From Flavobacterium aerium (GTDB taxonomy: Bacteria; Bacteroidota; Bacteroidia; Flavobacteriales; Flavobacteriaceae): 64,000 nucleotides of DNA. Shown here in pieces: positions 18,297 through 26,872 of this stretch; the stretch's first letter is position 1, and each line of letters opens with the position of its first letter. Both the position numbers and the translations under genes were made by a program. Under the pieces are notes generated by a model, which saw only the letters and a list, made by a program, of their open reading frames with translations, searched no databases and had not been told where the DNA came from. The stretch covers positions 248,001 to 312,000 of the forward strand of contig NZ_JARQWR010000002.1 of the NCBI RefSeq assembly GCF_030766725.1. Direction: 5' to 3'.

Positions 18297-19346
18297 TTAT
18301 AATGAATCTAAGGTTTTTTTACGTTGAAGTTTTCCTGATTCTGTTTCTTGAAATTTTGGAGAAAATAAAATTTCTTTCGGTTGTTCGTATTTTCCTAAAT
18401 CAGAAAATATAGCATGGTCTATTGGGAATTCAGTTCCCTCAATTACCAAGACAAGCTTCTCTCCTAATGTATGGTCTTGCTTACCTACAACGAAAAAACG
18501 AGCATTTATTTTACCTTGTAATTTTTCTTCAATTTTCTCAGGAATGAGTTTGATTCCACCACTATTAATCACGTTATCAAAACGACCTAACCAAATAAAT
18601 TGATGATCATTTAAAATCTCAACAAGATCATTTGTTACAACTTTTTCGGAAGCTATTGTAGGAGCGTCAATAACTAAACAGCCTCTTTCATCTTGCGCAA
18701 TAGTAACATGTGGTAAAAGATCGAATGCCTCTACTCCTATTTTTTTTACTGCAATATGAGTAATTGTTTCGGTCATAGCATACGTTTCGTAAACAGCAGT
18801 TTTTGGTAAATTCATTAATTGCTGTTGAAGAGAATCATTTACTTTTGCCCCACCAATGATTAGAATCTTTATAGCATCTAATTCTTTTAATGAATTTTGT
18901 GCCTGCAAAGGAACCATGGCACAGAATTTATATTCCGTTTCATTATTTTCCAGAGGATTAGAACTTGGCGCAACCAAATCTAATTCAAGGCCTAATATAA
19001 AGGCGCGAACAAACATCATTTTACCAGCAATATACTGCGTTGGTAAACAATGTAATGCTTTATCGCCAGGACCTAAATCAAAAAAGTTACCTGTAGCCAA
19101 AGCAGAATGCACCATCGCTTGTTTATCAATCTGAATTAATTTTGGATCACCTGTAGTGCCTGAAGTATTCAGTTCAATAAATGATTTCTCATCAAACCAG
19201 TTTAAGATAAAATCACCAATATACTTTTCGTATTGTTCTCCTTCTTTGATGAAACTATAGGCAACAGTACATAAATCATCCTTCGTCAGATGTGCACCGT
19301 TCAGTTTGAAATAATTGTGGACATTTTGATACGTAGGGATGTTCAT
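18297..19346 (-). CDS. menE: AMP-binding enzyme, O-succinylbenzoate-CoA ligase type (menaquinone synthesis)
   Basis: A 349-residue adenylate-forming enzyme, much shorter than E. coli MenE (451) but of the length seen in Bacteroidota. The adenylation signature is FIELNTSGTTGDPKLIQIDK (about residues 55-75), followed by YETYAMTETITHIA, WLGRFDNVINSGGIKLIPEKIE and the C-terminal lysine in SGKLQRKKTLDSL. It would activate o-succinylbenzoate to its CoA ester in menaquinone synthesis. The gene starts 13 bases after the stop of the CPBP protease gene on the same strand, so they form an operon; other men genes are not in the window. The enzyme family is certain; the MenE role rests on length and flavobacterial parallels. 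Confidence 0.8.
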   Translation of the reverse strand: MNIPTYQNVHNYFKLNGAHLTKDDLCTVAYSFIKEGEQYEKYIGDFILNWFDEKSFIELNTSGTTGDPKLIQIDKQAMVHSALATGNFFDLGPGDKALHCLPTQYIAGKMMFVRAFILGLELDLVAPSSNPLENNETEYKFCAMVPLQAQNSLKELDAIKILIIGGAKVNDSLQQQLMNLPKTAVYETYAMTETITHIAVKKIGVEAFDLLPHVTIAQDERGCLVIDAPTIASEKVVTNDLVEILNDHQFIWLGRFDNVINSGGIKLIPEKIEEKLQGKINARFFVVGKQDHTLGEKLVLVIEGTEFPIDHAIFSDLGKYEQPKEILFSPKFQETESGKLQRKKTLDSL

Positions 19347-19359
19347 GTGAATTTAGATT

Positions 19360-20295
19360 TTAGGTTACATTTTCCTGCTCGATATGAATTTTACCAGTCA
19401 GTTTTTCTTTCCAATTAGTCCATTGGTAACGTTTCCCAAAAATAATTAAAAGAATTGGAAAAATCACAAATACTGGAATAATAACATCAAGGCCGGCAGT
19501 AGGCTCAGCAGTACTTTTTAAAACAGAATGTGTTTGAAAAACTGTCCATTCTGAAGTAACCAATAAAGCCGTGAATAAATTATTTGCAGCATGGAAACCT
19601 AAAGCCAGTTCAAGTCCTTCATCCATTAGCGTAATAACCCCTAAAAATAATCCTGTACCAATATAATATACCAGTATAATGTATCCCATTTTTGCTACCT
19701 CAGGATTGAATATATGCAATGAACCAAAAATAAGTGAAGTCATAAGTAAAGGAAACCATCTGTTTTTTGCTAATAAGGCAAATCCTTGCATTAAATAACC
19801 TCTAAATACATATTCTTCTACACTAGTTTGAATAGGAACCAATATGATAGCAATTACTGCCAATATAGCAAAAGGGATCGGTTTGAAGTTCAATTCATAT
19901 TCTTCTGGACTACTGTAGTAACCAACAATAGTAGAAAGAATAACAATTATCCCCCATATTGAGAAAGAGAAAAATATACGCTTCCAATCTATTTTTTTTC
20001 TAGAAGTAGTTATTTCTAAAAGTGTTTGTTTATGAAGATAACGAACAACCAGTATTATAGCAAAAAAGGCAAAAACAAAACTAATCATGATTAAGAAAAA
20101 GGTCAAATTAGACTCTAAAACAAGCATGAGTTCATTTTGATCCGTTGGAAAAGGAATACCATCACTTAGACATTTAAAAAAAATACCAATTCCAAGAGGA
20201 ATTTGGCCAACAAATGAAGCTGAAATGATTAATACAGATCCGATTAAATATTTAAAAAAATCATTATTAGGTTTAAAAGCGTTTTCTAAAAACAT
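19360..20295 (-). CDS. CPBP family intramembrane glutamic endopeptidase
   Basis: A 311-residue inner-membrane protein of the CPBP (CAAX protease/bacteriocin-processing, Abi) family with about eight hydrophobic segments. The catalytic motifs are the EExxxR form TSVEEYVFRGYLMQG (about residue 167), the FxxxH form FGSLHIFNPE and the third-motif histidine in GFHAANNLF. Family members cleave substrates in the membrane; bacterial roles are mostly unknown. It is the first gene of an operon with the menE-type gene. Length is normal. Confidence 0.9.
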   Translation of the reverse strand: MFLENAFKPNNDFFKYLIGSVLIISASFVGQIPLGIGIFFKCLSDGIPFPTDQNELMLVLESNLTFFLIMISFVFAFFAIILVVRYLHKQTLLEITTSRKKIDWKRIFFSFSIWGIIVILSTIVGYYSSPEEYELNFKPIPFAILAVIAIILVPIQTSVEEYVFRGYLMQGFALLAKNRWFPLLMTSLIFGSLHIFNPEVAKMGYIILVYYIGTGLFLGVITLMDEGLELALGFHAANNLFTALLVTSEWTVFQTHSVLKSTAEPTAGLDVIIPVFVIFPILLIIFGKRYQWTNWKEKLTGKIHIEQENVT

Positions 20296-20412
20296 TTTGA
20301 TTGGGTTTTAATTATGATAATAAGTTGTCTAAATAAAGGTTTTGTTACAAATAATCCTAGATTTTATAGACAAATGATTTACTTTGTAAAAATACTTTAA
20401 AGAAATTTAAAA

Positions 20413-20754
20413 ATGATAAAAATATATCATAATCCCCGTTGTGGGAAGTCAAGAGAAGGTTTAACACTAGTAGAACAGTCTGGTAAACCTTTTGAAGTTA
20501 TTAAATATTTAGATCAACCCTTAACAGAATCCGAGCTGAATGATTTAATTGAGAAATTATCCATTAAACCAATTGATCTAGTACGCCAAAAAGAGGAAAT
20601 CTGGATAGAAAACTACAAAGGGAAAAAAATGACGGATAAAGAAGTTATTATGGCCATGGTAGAAAATCCGAAGCTCATTGAAAGACCGATTGTAATTAAT
20701 GGAAACAAAGCGGTTATAGGGCGTCCACCAGAAAAAATCATCACTATTATTTAG
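20413..20754 (+). CDS. arsC: ArsC family (glutaredoxin-type) reductase
   Basis: A 113-residue thioredoxin-fold protein of the ArsC/Spx group. The active cysteine is C10 in YHNPRCGKSREGL, and the arginines that bind arsenate in E. coli ArsC have counterparts at R58, R91 (ERPIVING) and R104 (IGRPPE). Glutaredoxin/glutathione-coupled ArsC reduces arsenate to arsenite. No ars operon genes are adjacent and many flavobacterial genomes keep such a solitary homologue, so an actual role in arsenic resistance is not shown by context. Spx-type regulation is less likely because the CxxC motif is absent. Confidence 0.8.
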   Translation: MIKIYHNPRCGKSREGLTLVEQSGKPFEVIKYLDQPLTESELNDLIEKLSIKPIDLVRQKEEIWIENYKGKKMTDKEVIMAMVENPKLIERPIVINGNKAVIGRPPEKIITII

Positions 20755-20790
20755 AATCATTATAGAGTCGTTTTAACAAGAATTTATGAT

Positions 20791-20818
20791 TTGCTGCTTA
20801 AACCAAAATCTACATTTG
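20791..20818 (+). promoter_or_regulatory. Bacteroidota-type promoter of the outer-membrane barrel gene
   Basis: TTG at 20791-20793 and TACATTTG at 20811-20818 with a 17-base spacer. The predicted RNA start near 20825 suits either start at 20842 or 20857. Confidence 0.65.
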
Positions 20819-20856
20819 CAGTCTAATCCTAACAAACTATAATGACTCTATTTAAC

Positions 20857-23286
20857 ATGAAAAACTTAAAATTCGCAATTACTCTTGTATTGCTATCACT
20901 TTCTTTCCTGTCGTTTTCCCAACAACGGCCTGCAGGTAAAAAAGTAAAAATTACCGGTAAGGCTATTGAAAAAGAAACCAATTTACCACTTGAATATGCA
21001 ACAATTATTATTGAAAACAGTACAACCAGTAAGGTTATTGGAGGTGGTATTACTGACGATAAAGGTGAATTTAATGTAGATGTTGAAGCAGGGACTTATA
21101 ACATAAAAGTTGAATTTATTTCATTTAAAACATTAGAAATAAAAGCACGCAAAATTGAAGAAAATACAAATCTTGGAATTTTAAAACTAGATTCAGACTC
21201 TCAGCAATTAGATGAAGTAAAAGTTGTTTTAGAAAAATCTACAGTAGAAATTAAACTGGATAAAAAAGTTTACAACGTAGGTTCAGATATGATGGTTAAA
21301 GGAGGAACAGTTAGTGATGTCTTGGATAATGTACCCTCAGTAAGTGTCGATGTAGAAGGAAATGTAAGTTTAAGAGGAAATGAAAATGTTAGGATATTAA
21401 TAGATGGTAAACCATCAGGATTAGCAGGAATTAATATTGCAGAAGCACTTCGTATACTACCAGCAGATGCAGTAGAAAAAGTAGAAGTAATAACAAACCC
21501 ATCAGCACGTTACGATGCTGAAGGTGGTGGAGGAATTATCAATATCATCCTTAAAAAAGGGAAAGCGCAAGGATTAAACGGCACCTTTACGGCTACTACT
21601 GGTAATCCAGATAATCATGGAATATCAGGAAATCTTAATTTCCGAAGTGAAAATTTTAATCTGTTTACAACCTCAGGATACAATTATAGAAAAGGTCCAG
21701 GAAATGCAATGACAAATTCAGAATTTCTTGATAATAATGGAAATGTAACTGGTTACACGGATGAACGTAGAAATAATGAAAGATTAAACAGAAGTTACAA
21801 CACTAATTTTGGTATGGAGTGGTTTGTTGCAAAATCAACTACTTGGACAAACTCTTTCAGTTATAGAAAAAGCAATGGAGAGAATCCAGACAATGTAAAC
21901 TACTTTAATTACGATGCAAACCGTAATTTCTTATCGACAAGAAACCGTTTCAATGATCAAAGAAGTGAAAGTGAAAATGTTGAATTTGCTTCAAACATAA
22001 CACACAAGTTCAAAAAAGACGGACATAAATTGACGATTGATGCTTCATTCTCTAAAAATAAAGACGAAGATGATGCCAATATTACTGATATCATTAATGA
22101 AAAAAACCTTTCAAATCAAGAGCAAAACAGAACATTAGTTCAAACAGATTACGTTTTGCCTATTGGAGAAAGCAGTCAATTTGAAGCAGGATATAAAGGA
22201 GATTTCAGTGAATTATTGACAAACTTCCAATCAAATCCAAATACAAACTTCAGTTATGTACTAGATTACAAAGAGAAAGTAAATGCTTTATACACACAAT
22301 TTGGATCAAAAATCAACAAGTTTTCTTATTTATTAGGACTACGTTGGGAAGATACAAACATCAATATCGATTTATTATCAGAGAATAATTTTAATACTAA
22401 AAAGTATAACAACTTCTTCCCTAGTGCCTTCTTAGCCTATGAATTTAGTGAAACCAGTAGTGCTTCCTTAAGCTATAGCCGCAGAGTTACTAGACCAAGA
22501 TCAAGATTCATTAATCCATTCTCTTCAAACTCAAGTAACATTAACCGTTTTCAAGGTAATCCGGATTTAAATCCATCTTTTACAGATGCAATTGATTTTG
22601 GATATTTAAAGAAATGGGATAAAGTAACCTTTAATACTTCGATGTATTTCAATGTAACGAAAGACGCGTTCCAATTCATTAGAAGAGAAACAGGAGAGCT
22701 TTTTGAAGGAAACCCTATTACAGTAAGTACACCAATTAACTTAGCTACAGAATACCGTTTTGGTTTTGAATTTACATTATCATATAATCCGTACAGATGG
22801 TGGAAATTAAATGGAAACTTTAATTTCTTCAGAAATCAAACTGATGGAGATTACTCTTATATCGATTCACAAACAAATCAAGAAGTAGTTCAGAATTTTG
22901 ATAAAACGGCTTACAGCTGGTTTACAAGAGTAAGTTCAAGAATCAATTTGCCTTATGGAATTGATTGGCAAACGAATGCTACTTATAATGCACCACAAAG
23001 TAATGCACAAGGGCGATCTAAAGGAATTGCTAGTGCTAATCTTGCTTTGAGTAAAGACGTATTGAAAGATAAAGCTACGATTGCTTTTAACATCAGCGAT
23101 ATCTTTAATTCAAGAAAGAGAATTACAGAAACCAATTTGGCTACAGTAAACTCTTATAGCGAAATGCAATGGAGAGAAAGACAAATTACATTGTCATTCA
23201 CATACCGATTCAATAAAAAGAAAACGGAAAGAGAGAAACAGCCGAAAAAAGAATCTGACGGAGGTTCAGATGAATATATGGGATAA
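20857..23286 (+). CDS. Outer membrane beta-barrel protein with carboxypeptidase-like regulatory domain (TonB-dependent receptor family)
   Basis: An 809-residue outer-membrane protein. A signal peptide (MKNLKFAITLVLLSLSFLSFSQ) is followed by a CarboxypepD_reg-like beta-sandwich (about residues 30-115, KITGKAIEKETNLPLEYATI), a plug domain (GGTVSDVLDNVPSVSVD, GNENVRILIDGKPSGL, VEKVEVITNPSARYDAEGGGGIINI) and a large barrel ending in a strand with terminal aromatic pattern before a charged tail (KKTEREKQPKKESDGGSDEYMG). It belongs to the flavobacterial OMP_b-brl family related to TonB-dependent receptors; the ligand is unknown. No SusD partner follows. The start at 20857 is chosen because it opens directly into the signal peptide; 20842 (MTLFN) is possible. 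Confidence 0.88.
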   Translation: MKNLKFAITLVLLSLSFLSFSQQRPAGKKVKITGKAIEKETNLPLEYATIIIENSTTSKVIGGGITDDKGEFNVDVEAGTYNIKVEFISFKTLEIKARKIEENTNLGILKLDSDSQQLDEVKVVLEKSTVEIKLDKKVYNVGSDMMVKGGTVSDVLDNVPSVSVDVEGNVSLRGNENVRILIDGKPSGLAGINIAEALRILPADAVEKVEVITNPSARYDAEGGGGIINIILKKGKAQGLNGTFTATTGNPDNHGISGNLNFRSENFNLFTTSGYNYRKGPGNAMTNSEFLDNNGNVTGYTDERRNNERLNRSYNTNFGMEWFVAKSTTWTNSFSYRKSNGENPDNVNYFNYDANRNFLSTRNRFNDQRSESENVEFASNITHKFKKDGHKLTIDASFSKNKDEDDANITDIINEKNLSNQEQNRTLVQTDYVLPIGESSQFEAGYKGDFSELLTNFQSNPNTNFSYVLDYKEKVNALYTQFGSKINKFSYLLGLRWEDTNINIDLLSENNFNTKKYNNFFPSAFLAYEFSETSSASLSYSRRVTRPRSRFINPFSSNSSNINRFQGNPDLNPSFTDAIDFGYLKKWDKVTFNTSMYFNVTKDAFQFIRRETGELFEGNPITVSTPINLATEYRFGFEFTLSYNPYRWWKLNGNFNFFRNQTDGDYSYIDSQTNQEVVQNFDKTAYSWFTRVSSRINLPYGIDWQTNATYNAPQSNAQGRSKGIASANLALSKDVLKDKATIAFNISDIFNSRKRITETNLATVNSYSEMQWRERQITLSFTYRFNKKKTEREKQPKKESDGGSDEYMG

Positions 23287-23294
23287 GGGAATAA

Positions 23295-23327
23295 AAAAAA
23301 GGAAGCTATTAAGCTTCCTTTTTTTTT
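23295..23327. terminator. Bidirectional intrinsic terminator after the barrel gene
   Basis: AAAAAGGAAGCT pairs with AGCTTCCTTTTT around ATTA. A-run and T-run on either side allow use on both strands, including for the minus-strand islet ending at 23326. Confidence 0.9.
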
Positions 23328-23427
23328 AAAGCTCTTGTTGAGCTTCTCTTCTTTTTTGTCTTTTCTCTTTGATTAATTCAATGATAGATCCGCCCAACCA
23401 ATATTGAACGAAACCTACTAAAAATAT
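23326..23427 (-). pseudogene. 3' fragment of a second copy of the small membrane protein gene
   Basis: On the minus strand this codes IFLVGFVQYWLGGSIIELIK and then EKRQKRREAQQEL and stop. It matches codons 25-45 of the intact gene at 24095-24250 (57 of 63 bases by eye), but codons 1-24 are missing and the sequence before it is the 3' end of the lipoprotein gene. The fragment is in the same frame as that gene: after the lipoprotein TAA the frame continues KLIFLVGFV. Five of the six base differences from the complete copy are synonymous, so the two copies diverged while both were functional. Confidence 0.75.
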
Positions 23428-23433
23428 CAGTTT

Positions 23434-24024
23434 TTATTTTTTTAAGCATTTTGTAAATGAACTATATGCATTCCAGCAGTTTGCTGTAAAGTATGTAAAT
23501 GCTTCTGCAGCACATATTGGATTTGTAAAACCATAATAGTTGCAACTTGCAAGACTTACTGCATAATCCATAGAGTTAGCCGCTAGGTCTGATGTATAAG
23601 TACCCCAACAATTATAACCTGCAGTTCTATTTATCTCATAATATACAGCATCAACTTCATTTGATATAGCATCAGTTAGCTGATCTGCAAAATATGAATT
23701 AAATAATCTTTCATCTCCACCATTAGACAGATATTCACTTTTAATGTTTAAATGAGCTTTGGCGATTTTATTTGCAATTTCTTGTTTTTCTTCTTTTGAT
23801 AAATTAGCCGGATCTGAAAAGGGGTCGATTTCAAATGTGTTTTTCCCATTTAAATCGCTGCTTTTTTTGAAAATTAATTTACCAAGCTCTGAAAACTTAT
23901 CAGTTTGGTTTAATTGTGTAGAGTTTAATTTCTCATCGTTATCAGAATTATCATTTGTACATGATACAATTGATAGAAATAACAGAACTAATAAAGAAAA
24001 TGACTTAATTGTAATAGACTTCAT
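23434..24024 (-). CDS. Unrecognised lipoprotein with a cysteine-rich C-terminal region
   Basis: A 196-residue protein with a lipoprotein signal peptide; the lipobox is LSIVSC (C22) followed by the acidic linker TNDNSDNDE, which in Bacteroidota often promotes surface export. The middle is charged and helical (LSKEEKQEIANKIAKAHLNI). The last about 65 residues carry five cysteines (NCWGTY, ASCNYY, NPICAAE, ANCWNAY, TKCLKK) and small/aromatic residues, suggesting a compact disulfide-linked domain. I do not recognise the family. It is embedded between a full and a truncated copy of a small membrane gene, which suggests it was inserted there. Function unknown. Confidence 0.75.
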   Translation of the reverse strand: MKSITIKSFSLLVLLFLSIVSCTNDNSDNDEKLNSTQLNQTDKFSELGKLIFKKSSDLNGKNTFEIDPFSDPANLSKEEKQEIANKIAKAHLNIKSEYLSNGGDERLFNSYFADQLTDAISNEVDAVYYEINRTAGYNCWGTYTSDLAANSMDYAVSLASCNYYGFTNPICAAEAFTYFTANCWNAYSSFTKCLKK

Positions 24025-24094
24025 AATTTATTATATTTATAAGTTAATACTTATAAATATAATAAATTATTACTAACTATTTAATATGATAATA

Positions 24095-24250
24095 CTATTT
24101 AGATCTGTTTTTTCTTTCTTTGATTAATTCAATAATAGATCCACCCAACCAATATTGGACGAAACATACTAGAAATATCATTAACCAAAATCCAATAGTT
24201 AATACTGTCAAGAAAAGCAAAAAGCCTAAATATTGTGTAAATTCAAACAT
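24095..24250 (-). CDS. Small single-helix membrane protein, 51 residues
   Basis: A short reading frame missed by usual length cut-offs. It begins MFEFTQYLGFLLFLTVLTIG, has one or two hydrophobic stretches (residues 8-32), then FVQYWLGGSIIELIKERKN and stop. Strong support for being a real gene comes from the truncated second copy 700 bases away: the shared codons differ almost only at synonymous positions. Related short proteins occur in flavobacteria, but I know no function. Its C-terminal tail (KERKNRSK) differs from that of the other copy (KEKRQKRREAQQEL). It is followed on its strand, after about 70 bases, by the cysteine-rich lipoprotein gene. Confidence 0.75.
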   Translation of the reverse strand: MFEFTQYLGFLLFLTVLTIGFWLMIFLVCFVQYWLGGSIIELIKERKNRSK

Positions 24251-24437
24251 GATTATAAATAATTTAAATACGTGTCAAATATAAGTGGAATATTCATTTT
24301 GACCAATAAAATAGCGAAAATAATTTTTAATTCGTTTTTTAAACCTACATATAATTCATATTTTTGGTCAGCTTTTATGAGAATCCTTTTTTCATTGATT
24401 TTGTTAGTGTAAAAAAGGATGCCACTGCAATCGGGGC

Positions 24438-24445
24438 TATTTTTG
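24438..24445 (+). promoter_or_regulatory. Candidate -7 element of fumC
   Basis: TATTTTTG fits TAnnTTTG and would start RNA near 24451, about 36 bases before the ATG at 24487. It lies downstream of the alternative long start at 24364 and so supports the shorter protein. No -33 TTG at the right distance. Confidence 0.5.
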
Positions 24446-24486
24446 AGAAAAGAACAAATCAATATAATATATTAACAACATACAAA

Positions 24487-25884
24487 ATGGAATACAGAAT
24501 AGAAAAAGACACGATGGGCGAAGTAAAAGTGCCAGCCGATAAATATTGGGGAGCACAAACAGAACGTTCACGTAACAACTTTAAAATCGGTGCACCAGCA
24601 TCTATGCCAAAAGAAATTATTGAAGGTTTTGCTATTCTTAAAAAAGCAGCCGCATATGCAAACTGTGATTTAGGAGTTTTACCAGCAGAAAAACGTGATG
24701 CTATCGCACAAGTATGTGATGAAATATTAGCAGGAAAACTAGACGATCAGTTTCCTTTGGTAATCTGGCAAACAGGTTCAGGTACACAAAGTAACATGAA
24801 CGTAAATGAAGTAGTTGCAAATAGAGCACAAGTACTAGCTGGAGGAAAAATTGGTGAAGGAGAACCAGTATTAAAAGCAAATGATGATGTGAATAAATCG
24901 CAATCTTCAAATGATACCTATCCTACTGGTATGCATATCGCTGCTTACAAGATGATCGTTGAAACGACAATTCCAGGTGTAACGCGATTAAGAGATACCT
25001 TAAAAGCAAAATCAGAAGCTTTCAAAAATGTAGTAAAAATTGGTCGTACCCATTTAATGGATGCTACTCCCCTTACCTTAGGACAAGAGTTCTCAGGTTA
25101 TGTATCACAATTAACACACGGATTAAAAGCTTTGAACAACACATTAGAGCATTTATCAGAATTAGCTTTAGGTGGTACAGCTGTAGGAACAGGAATCAAT
25201 ACACCAAAAGGATATGATGTAAAAGTGGCGGAGTATATTGCTAAATTCACAAACATTCCATTTATTACAGCAGAAAATAAATTTGAAGCACTTGCAGCAC
25301 ACGATGCTTTTGTAGAAACACATGGAGCTTTAAAACAATTGGCTGTATCTCTAAATAAAATTGCAAACGATATCCGTATGTTAGCATCAGGTCCACGTTC
25401 TGCCATTGGAGAAATCTTAATTCCAGAAAATGAACCAGGTTCTTCAATCATGCCAGGAAAAGTTAACCCGACACAATGTGAGGCTTTAACAATGGTATGT
25501 GCTCAAGTTATGGGGAATGATGTAGCCATCACAATTGGTGGTACACAAGGTCATTATGAATTGAATGTATTCAAACCATTAATGGCCGCTAACTTCTTGC
25601 AATCAGCTCGTTTAATTGGAGATGCATGTGTATCTTTTAGTGAACATTGTGCAGAAGGAATAGAACCAAACTACCCACGTATTAAAGAATTAGTAAACAG
25701 TTCATTAATGCTCGTAACAGCATTAAACACTAAAATTGGTTACTATAAAGCAGCTGAGATTGCTAATACGGCGCACAAAAACGGAACCACTTTAAAAGAA
25801 GAAGCAGTACGTTTAGGTTATGTAACTTCAGAAGAATTTGACGAATGGGTTAAACCAGAAGACATGGTAGGTTCATTAAAATAA
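24487..25884 (+). CDS. fumC: Class II fumarate hydratase
   Basis: A 465-residue iron-independent fumarase that interconverts fumarate and malate in the citric acid cycle. It starts [21 protein letters not shown], contains [14 protein letters not shown], the substrate-site [20 protein letters not shown] and the superfamily signature [15 protein letters not shown]. Length equals the standard class II enzyme, which together with a -7 element at 24438 rules out the 41 extra N-terminal residues of the longest open frame. It is monocistronic with a strong terminator. Confidence 0.96.
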   Translation: MEYRIEKDTMGEVKVPADKYWGAQTERSRNNFKIGAPASMPKEIIEGFAILKKAAAYANCDLGVLPAEKRDAIAQVCDEILAGKLDDQFPLVIWQTGSGTQSNMNVNEVVANRAQVLAGGKIGEGEPVLKANDDVNKSQSSNDTYPTGMHIAAYKMIVETTIPGVTRLRDTLKAKSEAFKNVVKIGRTHLMDATPLTLGQEFSGYVSQLTHGLKALNNTLEHLSELALGGTAVGTGINTPKGYDVKVAEYIAKFTNIPFITAENKFEALAAHDAFVETHGALKQLAVSLNKIANDIRMLASGPRSAIGEILIPENEPGSSIMPGKVNPTQCEALTMVCAQVMGNDVAITIGGTQGHYELNVFKPLMAANFLQSARLIGDACVSFSEHCAEGIEPNYPRIKELVNSSLMLVTALNTKIGYYKAAEIANTAHKNGTTLKEEAVRLGYVTSEEFDEWVKPEDMVGSLK

Positions 25885-25903
25885 GACTTACTTTTTAAAT
25901 ACG

Positions 25904-25942
25904 ATAAACCCTCGTTAAGACTTTTCTTAACGAGGGTTTTTT
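25904..25942 (+). terminator. Intrinsic terminator after fumC
   Basis: AAACCCTCGTTAAGA pairs with TCTTAACGAGGGTTT around a 4-base loop, followed by a T-run; one of the strongest hairpins in the window. Confidence 0.93.
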
Positions 25943-26206
25943 TATACTCATTATTGATGATTTATTTTTTAAGTATTGAAAATGAGTCCTAAAGTTTTGT
26001 AAAGTAGGCTTATTGTACTATAGATGTAATTTTTATAGATTTATTTTTATAGAAATATCGAGTATTTAAATACTATTAATATGAGTTAAATATGAAATAT
26101 CTTTTAATAACAATATTAATAAAAATGCTAAATTGAACGATTAAAGTAATTAGAAATATTTGGAGTGAGGAAGTGAAAAAGTATAATGTATAATAATTTA
26201 ATTTCT

Positions 26207-26866
26207 ATGAAAAAGACATTTTCTGTTATCGCGACAGTGTTGTTAATCAGTACACTTGGTATCTGCTTCGATAGAGGTTTTTATGGAGACAATGCCACAA
26301 ATAAAATTTTTGTCCAGAAAAATAAAATCCAAAATGGAGATCTAATTTTTCAAATCTCACTTTCACCTCAAAGCAAAGCAATTCAGTTGGCAACTCAATC
26401 CAAATATTCACATTGTGGTATAGTTTATAAAAATGGGGACCAATATGTTGTTTTTGAAGCCGTTCAACCTATAAAAAGTACACCCTTAGAGCAATGGATT
26501 GCAAAAGGTAAAAACAGGCATTATGTTGTAAAAAGATTGAAAAATTCAGAAGAAATACTAACTGATTCTGCTCTTGAGAAGATGAAAATTGTTGGAGCAG
26601 AATTTAAAGGTAAAAACTACGATTCATTTTTTGAATGGTCAGATGATAAAATTTACTGTTCAGAACTCATTTGGAAAATATATCAACGTGCTGTTGGTAT
26701 TGAAATTGGGGAAATTCAACAACTAAAAGATTTTGATTTAAGTAATCCTGCGGTGAAACAAAAACTAAAGGAACGCTATGGAGCGACTATTCCATTAAAT
26801 GAAAAAGTAATTTCACCAGCTAGTATTTTCAATAGCAATGCTCTAATTACAGTGTTGGAAAAATAA
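26207..26866 (+). CDS. YiiX/YebB-like NlpC/P60-family cysteine hydrolase
   Basis: A 219-residue protein with an N-terminal hydrophobic signal or anchor (MKKTFSVIATVLLISTLGIC) and a permuted papain-like (YiiX/DUF830) domain. Visible elements are IQNGDLIFQIS, the SKYSHCGIVY segment with the conserved histidine, VFEAVQP, and the catalytic cysteine in DKIYCSELIWKIYQRA. Such enzymes are thought to cleave amide or thioester/lipid-linked bonds, possibly at the cell envelope. ATG at 26207 starts the signal directly; an in-frame ATG at 26186 would add seven residues. It is convergent with corA and has no operon partner. Confidence 0.85.
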   Translation: MKKTFSVIATVLLISTLGICFDRGFYGDNATNKIFVQKNKIQNGDLIFQISLSPQSKAIQLATQSKYSHCGIVYKNGDQYVVFEAVQPIKSTPLEQWIAKGKNRHYVVKRLKNSEEILTDSALEKMKIVGAEFKGKNYDSFFEWSDDKIYCSELIWKIYQRAVGIEIGEIQQLKDFDLSNPAVKQKLKERYGATIPLNEKVISPASIFNSNALITVLEK

Positions 26867-26872
26867 TTGAAA

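Noticed and set aside
20413-20754. ArsC-like gene as part of an arsenic resistance operon.
   Set aside because: No arsR, arsB or acr3 is present; it has single-gene context.
23326-24250. Transposon insertion with target-site duplication as the explanation of the small-gene copies.
   Set aside because: No transposase or terminal inverted repeats; the repeated part is about 63 bases and diverged mainly at synonymous sites, too old and too long for a target duplication.
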